From an uncultured Collinsella sp. (GTDB taxonomy: Bacteria > Actinomycetota > Coriobacteriia > Coriobacteriales > Coriobacteriaceae): a stretch of 41,651 bases of DNA. Numbering within the stretch: position 1 is the first letter of the stretch; every line of letters begins with the position of its first letter. Of the stretch, positions 34,716 to 41,651 are shown one piece after another. The translations under genes were made by a program, and so were the position numbers. Location: assembly GCA_900552385.1 (NCBI GenBank), contig URZI01000017.1:1-41651 (forward strand), written 5' to 3'. A model generated the notes under the pieces. It was given only the letters and a program-made list of their open reading frames with translations, had not been told where the DNA came from and ran no database searches.

Positions 34716-36458
34716 CTAAATCACCGGGATATACCGTGACAAATACTCCTTTAGAGCGGGGTCGCACACATAGAGATACGTTCCCAGCATACCGCGCGTC
34801 ATGAGAACGTAGTAGGCGTTGACGATGATCTTTCGCAGGTCATCGTCGCTCGCCTTTTTCTTTGCGACGGCATCTTTAAAGTTCGCTTTGTTAACGCAGA
34901 CGGCTCCTATATCGGTGTCGTAATAAATGTCTGGTCCCAGAATTACGAAGCCGTAGTTGAGGTCGTAGCCCTGCACCGTGTGGATACATCCGACTTCGTT
35001 TACGGCGTTGGCGGAGTTAACCCAATCCTTTTGGCTCGAGTTCCAACGTTTAGGGATGTCCTCGATGATGATATCGAACGCGTCTTTGTATTTCTTCGTT
35101 TGCCACTTCCACGCAAAGCCTGCCGTCATACGGGATAGGCCAACTTCTTCTTCCTTGGCTTGCTGCAGAGAACAGAAATCCTCAAATCGGTTGACGATTC
35201 CAAACTGGTATCTGGGGATATCGCTGTCCGGATCCCCGGCCCGCGAATCGTAAGGCTCCGATGAAAAGAGTTCTTTGAACTTCATGCCGGTGTGCATGTA
35301 CGCCTTGTTGTCGAGTAAGTCGTAGACAAAATCGAGGTATTCGTCACCACCGCGCACGCGCATTTGTGTGCTTAGGCCGAACTCTTCAGTTTCAATGCCC
35401 GCTTCTTCGAGCTGATTGAGTCGCTGCTCAAGGCCGTCCCGATTAAGTCCGGATGCACGAACCTGCTGTTTGGGGTCGTAGAACAGGTACGCCTTGTCAC
35501 AGCATGTGAATATCCAGTCAACCTGGTTGCTCGAGCGCGGAAGGCCGAGGCGATCGCAGGTATTGTAAAAAGCCCCGATGCCGGCGCCGACGGTCAAGCA
35601 GTTTCCCAGTCGGTGTGCCTCGTCGACAAGCAGGATGTCATACCGATTCTTTTTGGTAACATCACTGGGGGTCAGGATATCTCCGGGCTTTAACCCAGGA
35701 AGGAAGTGCGTGAGCCTTTTGAGCGTTTTGCTCAGAGACTCCATGGGTGTCACGAAACCGACCCGCAGGCCGGATAGCTTGGGTTCGTTTTTGATTTTGA
35801 ACATGAGGCTTATGGCAAGGATGGTTTTGCCTGTTCCGGGCGCGCCGTTTACGACGGTTACGCGTTTCTTCTTGGGGCTGCCGTGCTCAACGTCTTTCTG
35901 TTCCTGCTCGAGACGCTTGTAAATCGTCTCAATCGTTTCATATTGATCGGGTGTGAGCGTTTTGAAAGGCGAAAATTTAAACAGGTCAGTGTTCTCGAGC
36001 TCTTCGATGGGGTGAATTGCATAGTTTTCTTCGCGTAGTTTTGTCCATAGCGTTCGGAACTTCTGGCGGTACTGAGGTCGCTCAAAGTAATCGAATTGGG
36101 CATAGCCATTGTTGCCATTGGTTACCTGGTATTTTTCGTCAGCGCAGAACAGTTCGATGAGCCTGTTTTCAAACTCAAATGTCGCCGACTGATTGAAGGT
36201 TGGGTTGTCGATCAGTAGTGTTCGATCGAAATCCTTGTCCACGTTTGCGGCGTGTTGCTTCATGCGGCGTTGATAGTTGGTTGTTTGGCCAATGTATGCT
36301 GTCTTCTTTTTACTGTTGGTCAGGATGTAGAGAACAGGCCAGCTCTCGTCATGGTGAGCCCCGGGCTCTGGCGTGCCAAAGTCTTGTAGCGATTCGCTTG
36401 CCTCGAAGGGCTTGGGTAGGGGAAGCGTGTATTGCCGAAGGGCGAACTCGCTACTCAC
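34716..36458 (-). CDS. GIY-YIG nuclease fused to DUF2075 helicase-like ATPase
   Basis: A 580-aa fusion. Residues 41-115 form a GIY-YIG nuclease domain: LYILTN (GIY equivalent), AYIGQTTNYQRR with the YIG and arginine, and FEFENRLIEL with the metal-binding glutamate. From about 195 comes a DUF2075 P-loop domain: NGAPGTGKTILA (Walker A), ILLVDEAHRLG (Walker B, DEAH), FYDPKQQVR, LSTQMRVRGGDEYLDFVYDLL, HTVQGYDLNYGFVILG, and VLMTRGMLGTYLY with an arginine finger. The start is taken as GTG 36458, since AAAGGCGG lies 8 bases upstream; it overlaps the end of the MazG-like gene by 8 bases. Moderate GC sets it apart from the neighbours. Likely a nucleic-acid-cutting defence protein, by inference. Confidence 0.85.
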   Translation of the reverse strand: MSSEFALRQYTLPLPKPFEASESLQDFGTPEPGAHHDESWPVLYILTNSKKKTAYIGQTTNYQRRMKQHAANVDKDFDRTLLIDNPTFNQSATFEFENRLIELFCADEKYQVTNGNNGYAQFDYFERPQYRQKFRTLWTKLREENYAIHPIEELENTDLFKFSPFKTLTPDQYETIETIYKRLEQEQKDVEHGSPKKKRVTVVNGAPGTGKTILAISLMFKIKNEPKLSGLRVGFVTPMESLSKTLKRLTHFLPGLKPGDILTPSDVTKKNRYDILLVDEAHRLGNCLTVGAGIGAFYNTCDRLGLPRSSNQVDWIFTCCDKAYLFYDPKQQVRASGLNRDGLEQRLNQLEEAGIETEEFGLSTQMRVRGGDEYLDFVYDLLDNKAYMHTGMKFKELFSSEPYDSRAGDPDSDIPRYQFGIVNRFEDFCSLQQAKEEEVGLSRMTAGFAWKWQTKKYKDAFDIIIEDIPKRWNSSQKDWVNSANAVNEVGCIHTVQGYDLNYGFVILGPDIYYDTDIGAVCVNKANFKDAVAKKKASDDDLRKIIVNAYYVLMTRGMLGTYLYVCDPALKEYLSRYIPVI

Positions 36459-36807
36459 GGTGTTCCGCCTTTCTGTATTCATTGGATGATGCGTCGACGG
36501 GGTAGCGCTCACCATTGCGCTTGAGCTTGGACGAAAGCGCCGCTGACAGGTCGATTTCATTTAAATCTGCGAAACGCAGAAGGAAAAGGAGCGTGTCGGC
36601 GACCTCGTCTTCGATGGCTTGGCGTTGCTCGGTGTCTTCGAACATTTCTGCAATGCGCTCGTCGCTCATAAAACGAAAGAGTTGGAGGAGCTCGGAGGAC
36701 TCAGTTGTCATGCCGATGGCGAGTTCCTTTGGCGTGTGATATTTGCGCCATTCGCGCGCATCACAAAAGTCCCTGACTTGTTCCGTCATGGCATCGAGCT
36801 TGTCCAT
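36451..36807 (-). CDS. MazG-like nucleotide pyrophosphohydrolase
   Basis: A 118-aa all-alpha NTP pyrophosphatase of the MazG-like/RS21-C6 type, which removes pyrophosphate from (d)NTPs such as dCTP. The metal motif is TTESSELLQLF (about 34-44, ExxE) together with EDEVADTLLFLLRFAD (66-81, ExxD). REWRKYHTPKELA at 18-30 fits the substrate loop. ATG 36807 is chosen; GGGAGG lies 9 bases upstream, and a TTG nine bases earlier is too near it. Its 3' end overlaps the GIY-YIG-DUF2075 gene, so the two proteins are made in linked amounts and may act together. Confidence 0.88.
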   Translation of the reverse strand: MDKLDAMTEQVRDFCDAREWRKYHTPKELAIGMTTESSELLQLFRFMSDERIAEMFEDTEQRQAIEDEVADTLLFLLRFADLNEIDLSAALSSKLKRNGERYPVDASSNEYRKAEHRE

Positions 36808-36921
36808 CGTTCGCAACCTCCCTTATGTTCATTGATTTATTATGGCCGTATCTGGGATTTATTGCACATCATTTGGGCGTGCGGTTTGTTCGGTCGCGAT
36901 TGTCCAGCAGGAGGTTTCGCC

Positions 36922-37113
36922 ATGAAGATCGAAGTTGATGTAGACCAGCTGCGCGAGAGCCTGCTCGACCGCGCGGGGAGCGCGGCGGGCGTGGGTTTTC
37001 CTGCTGCCATGCTCGACATGATGGATATCGAGGATGAGTCCCCTCAAGAGCTTCTAGACCGAGCCGAACGCGAAGGCCTCGACCTTCGCGACTTTGCCGT
37101 CGACGATGACTAA
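36922..37113 (+). CDS. Small acidic hypothetical protein, 63 aa
   Basis: A 63-aa acidic protein (starts MKIEVDVDQLRESLLDRAGS, ends DLRDFAVDDD) with no family that I recognise. It is well supported as a gene: CAGGAGG stands 7 bases ahead of ATG 36922 and codon use is typical of the window. It is divergent from the MazG-like gene. Conserved-looking segments are GVGFPAAMLDMMDIE and SPQELLDRAEREGLD, a short helical pair. Confidence 0.65.
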   Translation: MKIEVDVDQLRESLLDRAGSAAGVGFPAAMLDMMDIEDESPQELLDRAEREGLDLRDFAVDDD

Positions 37114-37228
37114 GGTAGCTAATTTGGGATGGGGCGTCTGCACCCGCAGCTGCGCGAAAATGCACGATAAGTCGGCGCAATGGAGCCTAATGACCTCGCG
37201 ACGGTTCTGTTTTGACTGCACGCTGGCA

Positions 37229-37347
37229 AAGTGAGTAGACTTTTTTGGAAATCCTGAACACCCGACAAATTTGCTTCAACAAACCCGCAGGTCACAGACT
37301 TGTGCTTTGGTGACGTGGTCGGCGATTCGACAAAAGTCTACTCACTT
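37229..37347. repeat. Terminal-inverted-repeat element, family 5, copy 1
   Basis: AAGTGAGTAGACTTTT (37229-37244) and AAAAGTCTACTCACTT (37332-37347) are perfect 16-bp terminal arms. The element is homologous to 40644-40766. The similarity continues outside: both copies have TAGCTAATTTGGGA about 100 bp to the left and CGCAACGAGACCCCAGCC to the right (37376-37393), so the repeated block is roughly 300 bp (37117-37405). No gene is visible in it. Confidence 0.9.
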
Positions 37348-37477
37348 AGTTTTGAGAGACGCTAATTGTCCGCAACGAGACCCCAGCCGGGGCGATTGAT
37401 GCTCAAGAGTGGCCAATTCGGGACGGCTGCCCCGCCCCTCTTAGGGACAAGGCAGGGGTTGCGGTGACTTTGCGAAC

Positions 37478-37535
37478 AAAAAATGCCGGGGGTAAGACCC
37501 CGGCTCTTGGAGGCCCCTCTTTTTGGAGGGTACCG
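37478..37535 (-). ncRNA. Predicted small RNA, family copy 1
   Basis: Minus strand: TTGAAA (37569-37564), 17-bp spacer, TATAAA (37546-37541), then about 57 nt ending in stem GCCGGGG/CCCCGGC (37504-37485) and six T (37483-37478). A small upstream stem CCTC-CAAAAA-GAGG precedes the terminator. The sequence from the -10 box on is clearly homologous to the + strand unit at 37653-37707. No start codon with a ribosome site fits inside, and no gene follows downstream. Confidence 0.7.
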
Positions 37536-37652
37536 ATTTCTTTATAGCATGAGATCGGACGGCTTTCAAATGGCGCCATGTGGATGGGATGGCGCGCCTG
37601 ATAAAGCCCTCAATGAATGGCATCTAACTAGCGTTCGTGATATAAAGAAGTC

Positions 37653-37707
37653 GGTCATCTCAAAAGAGAAGGCTTCCAAGTGCCGGGGACGTTTTCCCGG
37701 CTTTTTT
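37653..37707 (+). ncRNA. Predicted small RNA, family copy 2
   Basis: Plus strand: TATAAA at 37641-37646 (weak -35), then about 55 nt with a small stem TCTC-AAAA-GAGA and terminator GCCGGG (37682-37687)/CCCGGC (37696-37701) plus TTTTTT. It shares TATAAAGAA-TCGGT, CAAAA-GAG and GGC-TCCAAG-GCCGGGG with the divergent unit at 37478-37535. No gene follows it. Confidence 0.65.
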
Positions 37708-37752
37708 CATTTCGGTGTCAATTCAAATGTTTTTCAACCCATCCCCTTAATA

Positions 37753-37818
37753 ACTTGCGGTGAAATAGAGACTGTTTAGGCTGCTAGAAGGCCTATTCAG
37801 TCCCTATTTCACCGCAAC
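37753..37818. repeat. Long hairpin repeat, family 1, copy C
   Basis: Arms ACTTGCGGTGAAATAGAGACT and AGTCCCTATTTCACCGCAACT pair around a 24-nt centre (one mismatch). Homologous to 3133-3200 and 6696-6762. It ends 16 bp before the stop codon of the minus-strand antiporter gene, the same position as the other copies have relative to their genes. Confidence 0.9.
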
Positions 37819-37834
37819 TTATGGGTGGGGATGG

Positions 37835-39436
37835 CTACGACGCGAGCGTGGCAATGACGGCTTCGTCGCCGGCGTATATGAGGGTGTTGCCGTCGGGGAT
37901 GATCATTTGGCCGTCGCGCTTGAGCATTACCACGATAAACGGGTGCTTGCCCTGCGGCACGTCGCGTAGGCGCTGACCGGCCAGGCGACCGTGGGGTGTC
38001 ACGGTGACCTCCCGCAGCGTAACCTCGGCACGCTCTTCAAACGTTGGGGCAGCCATCACCAACAGGTCGCCTTCCTCAATCACGGTATCGCCGTTGGGTA
38101 GCACCGGGTGCGCACCGTCATGAAGCACCAGGACCACGAGCATGTCCGTCGCACTGCCAATATCGGCGAGCGAGCGACCGGCAAACGGATGGCCCGCGCC
38201 CACCTTGAGCTTGACAAATGACATGCCGTCCTCGTCGCGGTAATCGTTAAACGTACGGCGCACGTCACCTTCCGCGTCGATCATATCGAGCTTCTTTGCC
38301 ACCGACGGTAGCAGCGAACCTTGCGCCACAATGCTCGATACGGCAATCACAAAGACCAGGTCAAACAGGTCGTGACCGCCGGGAACACCGGCCACCACGG
38401 CAAAGAGGCTAAAGACGACCGAAGCCGCGCCGCGCAGGCCCGCCCAGCTTACGAGCGCGACCTGGCGAGGGTTCGTCTTAAAGGGCGCCAGGAGCACACC
38501 GACGGCGATGGGGCGGCTCACGAAGAGCATAAACGCCATAAGTGCCAGGCCCGGCAGCAGCATTTGCGGCAGGCGGGCGGGCGTCACGAGCAAGCCGAGC
38601 AAAAAGAAGATGGTCATCTCGGCCATCTCGGTGAGGGTGTCAAAGAAGTGCGCCATCTCGACCTTGCCGGTGATGTCGCTCGCGCCCAGCACGATGCCGG
38701 CAAGGTAAACGGCCAAAAAGCCGTTTCCGCCCAGATAGCTCGGCAGCGCGTAGGCGACGATCGCCACGGCGAACAAGAAGATGGTCTGCGCGCCCTCGGC
38801 TGTTGCGTGCGCGCGCTCGATCAGGCGGCCCGATGCCCAGCCGATGACAAGGCCCAGGCCCACGCCTAGGATGATCTGCTTGGCCAGCAGCACGGGGATG
38901 TTAATGTCGCCGCCGGCCGCGAGTGTGGCGAGCACGGCGGTGAGCATATAGGCGACGGGATCGTTGGAGCCCGATTCGACCTCGAGCAGCGAGTCGGTGC
39001 CACCTTTCAGCGACAGGCTATGCTCGCGCAGCACGCTAAAGACGCTCGCCGCATCGGTCGACGCCACGACCGAGCCCAGCAGCAGACCGCCGATCCAGTC
39101 GAAGCCCAGTACAAAGTGCGCGAACGCGCCGGTGATGCCAGCGGTGATGACGACGCCGAGCGTGCTCAGCAGCACCGCGGGCACGGCGACAGGTTTGGCA
39201 CGGTCGATGTTGGTGTTAAAGCCGCCGTAGAACATGATGAACAGCAGCGCCGTGCTGCAGACGGTTTCGGTGAGCGCGTAGTCGCTAAAGTCGATGTGCG
39301 CCGGACCGTTGACGCCCAGCAGCATGCCCAGCGCGATAAAGATGAGCAGGGTGGGGAAGGGGAGTTTTTTGCCGACGGGTTTGATGGTCAGGCACAGAAT
39401 AATGACGAGGCCGATAAAAAGAAGTATCTGGTTCAT
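37835..39436 (-). CDS. K+/H+ (CPA1) antiporter with TrkA-C domains
   Basis: A 533-aa monovalent cation-proton antiporter of the NhaP2/CvrA type. Residues 1-390 hold about 12 membrane segments with the core motif LLEVESGSNDPVAYML near 150 (the ND pair of CPA1 exchangers), GSVVASTDAASVFSVLR near 121 and SWAGLRGAASVVFSLFA near 330. The C-terminus has two TrkA-C-like ligand domains (VKLKVGAGHPFAGRSLADIG; PHGRLAGQRLRDVPQGKHPF), typical of the potassium-controlled members. Probably exports K+ when internal levels are high. Family clear, ion by analogy. Transcription ends near hairpin repeat copy C. Confidence 0.92.
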   Translation of the reverse strand: MNQILLFIGLVIILCLTIKPVGKKLPFPTLLIFIALGMLLGVNGPAHIDFSDYALTETVCSTALLFIMFYGGFNTNIDRAKPVAVPAVLLSTLGVVITAGITGAFAHFVLGFDWIGGLLLGSVVASTDAASVFSVLREHSLSLKGGTDSLLEVESGSNDPVAYMLTAVLATLAAGGDINIPVLLAKQIILGVGLGLVIGWASGRLIERAHATAEGAQTIFLFAVAIVAYALPSYLGGNGFLAVYLAGIVLGASDITGKVEMAHFFDTLTEMAEMTIFFLLGLLVTPARLPQMLLPGLALMAFMLFVSRPIAVGVLLAPFKTNPRQVALVSWAGLRGAASVVFSLFAVVAGVPGGHDLFDLVFVIAVSSIVAQGSLLPSVAKKLDMIDAEGDVRRTFNDYRDEDGMSFVKLKVGAGHPFAGRSLADIGSATDMLVVLVLHDGAHPVLPNGDTVIEEGDLLVMAAPTFEERAEVTLREVTVTPHGRLAGQRLRDVPQGKHPFIVVMLKRDGQMIIPDGNTLIYAGDEAVIATLAS

Positions 39437-39689
39437 GGATAGTGTCCGCTCCTGGGTGGTTGGCGTGGCACGGTCAGTTGTCTGCGGTTATTTGTACCCA
39501 AAGATGGTGGGTTTATGGGGTTGGATTGCGGGCGTGCGCGATATCGTCATAGACGGCAGCCGTCTTTGCCTCTGCTCGGAAACCCTTTCCAGCTTTATTG
39601 CAACGGAGTACAATGGGTAACGTTTAAGTTCAACTTGAAGTTTTAGTTGCGGCGCCGGGCTTCGGCCGCAATGCAAGGAGAGGCGTACC

Positions 39690-40529
39690 ATGGCGATCTA
39701 TGTGACATCTGATGCTCACGGGCACGTGCGTGCGCTTGACGAGGCCCTGTCTAAGATCTCGTTGACGTCCGACGACACGCTGTACGTGCTGGGCGACATG
39801 ATCGATCGCGGGCCCGATCCGGTCGGCGTTATTAAGCTTGTGCGCTCGCTGCCCAACGCCCGCGTGCTCAAGGGTAATCACGAGCAGATCATGCTCGATG
39901 CCATCATAGGCCAGGATCCGCTCGATGCCGAGACCTGGGATATCAACGGTGGTTGGACGACGCGTGAGCAGCTCAACGACATGGAATTTGAGGCATACGA
40001 GGAGCTCGTGCGATGGATGGCCGCGCTGCCGCTCTACGCGGTGGCTGAGACCGAGGAGCGCCCGTATCTGCTGGTACATGCTGGAATCGAGATGAAGGCG
40101 GCTCGCGCGTTTTTGCTTGAGCATGGCGTCGATTGTGCCGATGGCGTTGGAGCGGTGGGTGCCGATCGCGAGCTGCTGCAGCAGATGCTCGCGGTGCAGT
40201 CGTCCGATGACCTGCTGTGGATTCGTCACGGCTATTGGGATGTGCCAACCGGGCTGCTTTCTGCCGAGGGCAAGGGCCCGGTCGTGGTGAGCGGTCACAC
40301 GCCCACGGTATCGCTTGGGCGCTATTGCGAGGTCGGTGGTCTGGCGGGGCTCGATGAGGAATCGGGACGAGGGCAGATCGTGCGCTTGGGCGGCGAGGAC
40401 ACTGCCGGCGTGCCCGATCGCATCGACATCGACTGCGCTGCCGCCACCGGCTCCGAGTTCGGTCGAGTGGGCATCCTGCGCCTGGACGACGGGGCGGAGT
40501 TCTACGCGAACATCAACCCGGGCGAATAA
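39690..40529 (+). CDS. PPP-type metallophosphoesterase
   Basis: A 279-aa serine/threonine-phosphatase-like calcineurin-fold enzyme. All metal motifs are present: YVTSDAHGHVRAL (DxH, residues 4-16), VLGDMIDRGPDP (GDxxDRG, 32-43), LKGNHEQIML (GNHE, 59-68), LLVHAGIEM near 129 and VVSGHTPTV near 200. Possible substrates are phosphoproteins or dinucleoside polyphosphates (as for PrpE/ApaH). ATG 39690 follows AAGGAGAGG. The C-terminal 60 residues are a small beta-rich tail. It stands alone; the 250-bp gap to the antiporter gene holds the promoter but no clear motif. Confidence 0.9.
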   Translation: MAIYVTSDAHGHVRALDEALSKISLTSDDTLYVLGDMIDRGPDPVGVIKLVRSLPNARVLKGNHEQIMLDAIIGQDPLDAETWDINGGWTTREQLNDMEFEAYEELVRWMAALPLYAVAETEERPYLLVHAGIEMKAARAFLLEHGVDCADGVGAVGADRELLQQMLAVQSSDDLLWIRHGYWDVPTGLLSAEGKGPVVVSGHTPTVSLGRYCEVGGLAGLDEESGRGQIVRLGGEDTAGVPDRIDIDCAAATGSEFGRVGILRLDDGAEFYANINPGE

Positions 40530-40643
40530 TCGGTGCAAGGGGTAGCTAATTTGGGACGGGGCTTTTTTGACTACTTTTGCCCTTCTGCCCGCTAATTGAT
40601 TTCTCTGGGACGGGGATTAAATAATCATTTGGCTGCCCGCTGG

Positions 40644-40766
40644 CTAAGTGAGTAGACTTTTTTGGAAATGCCGAGCACCCAACATATTTGCCTCAATAAA
40701 ACCGCAGGTCACAGACTAGTGCTCTGTCGGTGTGGTCGGGGATTCGGTAAAAATCTACTCACTTAG
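40644..40766. repeat. Terminal-inverted-repeat element, family 5, copy 2
   Basis: CTAAGTGAGTAGA (40644-40656) and TCTACTCACTTAG (40754-40766) are perfect terminal arms. It is homologous to 37229-37347, with flanking similarity on both sides (TAGCTAATTTGGGACGGGG at 40543 onward, CGCAACGAGACCCCAGCC at 40789 onward). The whole 40530-40847 gap is occupied by this repeated block. Confidence 0.9.
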
Positions 40767-40847
40767 TTTTACGTGATGCATATTGTTCGCAACGAGACCC
40801 CAGCCGGGGCGATTCCATCGCAAATTCCGGTGACCGGGGGCAGCTAA

Positions 40848-41651
40848 TTAGGCTCCGTATGGGTTGCGGTCGCGTTCGATGCGTTGACGGATGTGGCGGT
40901 ACTCGATAATCAGCAGCACCAGCAGTAGGGTCATGATGGCCAGGTAGCTCACCACGGCGCCCAGCAGGCCCAGCAGGTTGATCAGGATCACCGGGAGCAC
41001 CACGCTCACGGCAAAACAAATCAGGTAGACCTTGGTGACGTCTCCAGCGTGGCGCAGCACCGTGATGATGGCGTAGATAAAGTCGATGGCCGCGGTGACG
41101 CCGCCGGCGACGACCATCAGCAGCGCCAGCGTACGGTAGCGTTCAAAGCTGAGGCCGTACATAAAGCTCATGAGGGGAATACCGGGACCTGCCATAAATG
41201 CGGCGCACACGGCGGTGATGACCACGATCAGCGCCATAACGGCAACAATAATCAGGTCAAAGCGACGACGCTTGCGAGGATTAGCCCAAATGCTCGACAA
41301 GCGCAGGAGCTGCGGTTTATAGATAAATCCAATGCTCAGCAAAATAGCCTGCGCCGGAAAGAACAGGGCATTAAAGTACAGCTGGTATTTGTAGGCTAGT
41401 GTTCCTTCCATCACAAACTTGGGCATGCTCTCGATAAGATTGAACAGGAATAGCGCGCCAAAGAGTGGGGCACAATGGACAAACAGGTGGCCGACTTCGC
41501 GCAGGCTCACGCGGCGCGATTTTTCGGTTTCGAGCAGGGCAAGCGGCGCGGTGACCAGCACGAGTGAGGCGATCGCGGCGATGCCCATGGCCATGGCAGA
41601 CACTATGACCCAATCCGAGGGCACTAAAAAGATAGGAGCCCCCGCTCGTGA
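40848..41651 (-). CDS. Polysaccharide flippase (Wzx/MATE-like), C-terminal part
   Basis: The gene continues past the window edge: the frame is open to the last base, giving 267 residues of the C-terminal half. It contains about seven hydrophobic segments with short charged loops (KSRRVSLREVGHLF, NPRKRRRF) and ends in a basic tail RQRIERDRNPYGA. This is the pattern of O-antigen or teichoic/polysaccharide export flippases of the MOP superfamily. Sequence from 41624 inward can be read as a start (GTG), but the residues upstream (AGAPIFLV) continue the frame without a break. The first 53 bases of this stretch recur inverted at the left end. Confidence 0.75.
   Translation of the reverse strand, partial: SRAGAPIFLVPSDWVIVSAMAMGIAAIASLVLVTAPLALLETEKSRRVSLREVGHLFVHCAPLFGALFLFNLIESMPKFVMEGTLAYKYQLYFNALFFPAQAILLSIGFIYKPQLLRLSSIWANPRKRRRFDLIIVAVMALIVVITAVCAAFMAGPGIPLMSFMYGLSFERYRTLALLMVVAGGVTAAIDFIYAIITVLRHAGDVTKVYLICFAVSVVLPVILINLLGLLGAVVSYLAIMTLLLVLLIIEYRHIRQRIERDRNPYGA
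41597..41649. repeat. 53-bp inverted repeat, right copy
   Basis: Exact reverse complement of 1-53. Here it lies in the reading frame of the flippase (PIFLVPSDWVIVS), so this copy is the natural context and the left one the odd one. Confidence 0.9.

Overview
The window is high-GC bacterial chromosome. Gene content and sequence style point to a Coriobacteriia gut actinobacterium, most likely Collinsella or a close relative. This rests on recognition of protein and intergenic-repeat style, not on a marker gene: I see no rRNA or tRNA. Most genes are conserved housekeeping genes. Lower-GC accessory genes and a rich set of palindromic intergenic repeats are scattered between them.

Layout, left to right. 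1-281: a 53-bp repeat shared inverted with the right end, a terminator and an 8-bp tandem repeat. 282-2392: tgt (queuosine tRNA modification) and a LOG-family nucleotide hydrolase behind a leader terminator. 2425-3119: a RelB/DinJ-YafQ type toxin-antitoxin pair with a candidate operator. 3133-6762: an accessory island with a 994-aa primase-helicase of the TOTE conflict-system type, bounded by two copies of a hairpin repeat and containing a 230-bp terminal-inverted-repeat element. 6776-9947: DegV, a HAD phosphatase and an M20 peptidase. 10337-13996: pstSCAB phosphate uptake operon. 14202-17436: ABC-F ATPase, Cof-type HAD phosphatase and a short DtxR/MntR-type regulator. 17716-20485: zinc/cadmium detoxification unit (P1B ATPase, free HMA metallochaperone, SmtB-type repressor) with three matching operator sites. 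20563-22419: a restriction-nuclease-like gene between two related inverted-repeat elements. 22565-30304: DnaQ-like exonuclease, His-rich metal exporter, YaiI/YqxD protein, HdeD-like membrane protein, nitroreductase, two tandem histidine phosphatases, a DUF1015-like protein and an M20 deacylase. 30459-31768: a second, diverged restriction-nuclease-like gene followed by another inverted-repeat element. 31858-34218: serC-serA serine synthesis. 34352-37113: accessory block with a two-gene MazG-like / GIY-YIG-DUF2075 helicase operon and two small proteins. 37114-37834: intergenic repeats and two predicted small RNAs. 37835-41651: K+/H+ antiporter, PPP-type phosphatase, a second copy of a large intergenic repeat, and a flippase gene cut by the window end.

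Links between genes. The Zn ATPase, HMA protein and SmtB repressor form one regulon: the same TATGAAC...TCATA palindrome precedes the repressor (twice) and the ATPase. The DtxR-type regulator and the distant His-rich exporter share an 11-bp promoter word, which suggests manganese or iron control of both. serC and serA give phosphoserine from 3-phosphoglycerate. pstSCAB lacks a phoU in this window.

Most interesting signals: (1) three copies of a compact ~57-nt transcription unit (promoter, small hairpin, terminator with a GCCGGGG stem) that looks like an unnamed small-RNA or leader family; (2) the MazG-like / GIY-YIG-DUF2075 operon as a candidate defence module; (3) the primase-helicase with a degenerate PLD domain; (4) several families of terminal-inverted-repeat elements, two of which bracket a nuclease-like gene. 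Family assignments are from recognition of motifs by eye; no database search was possible.
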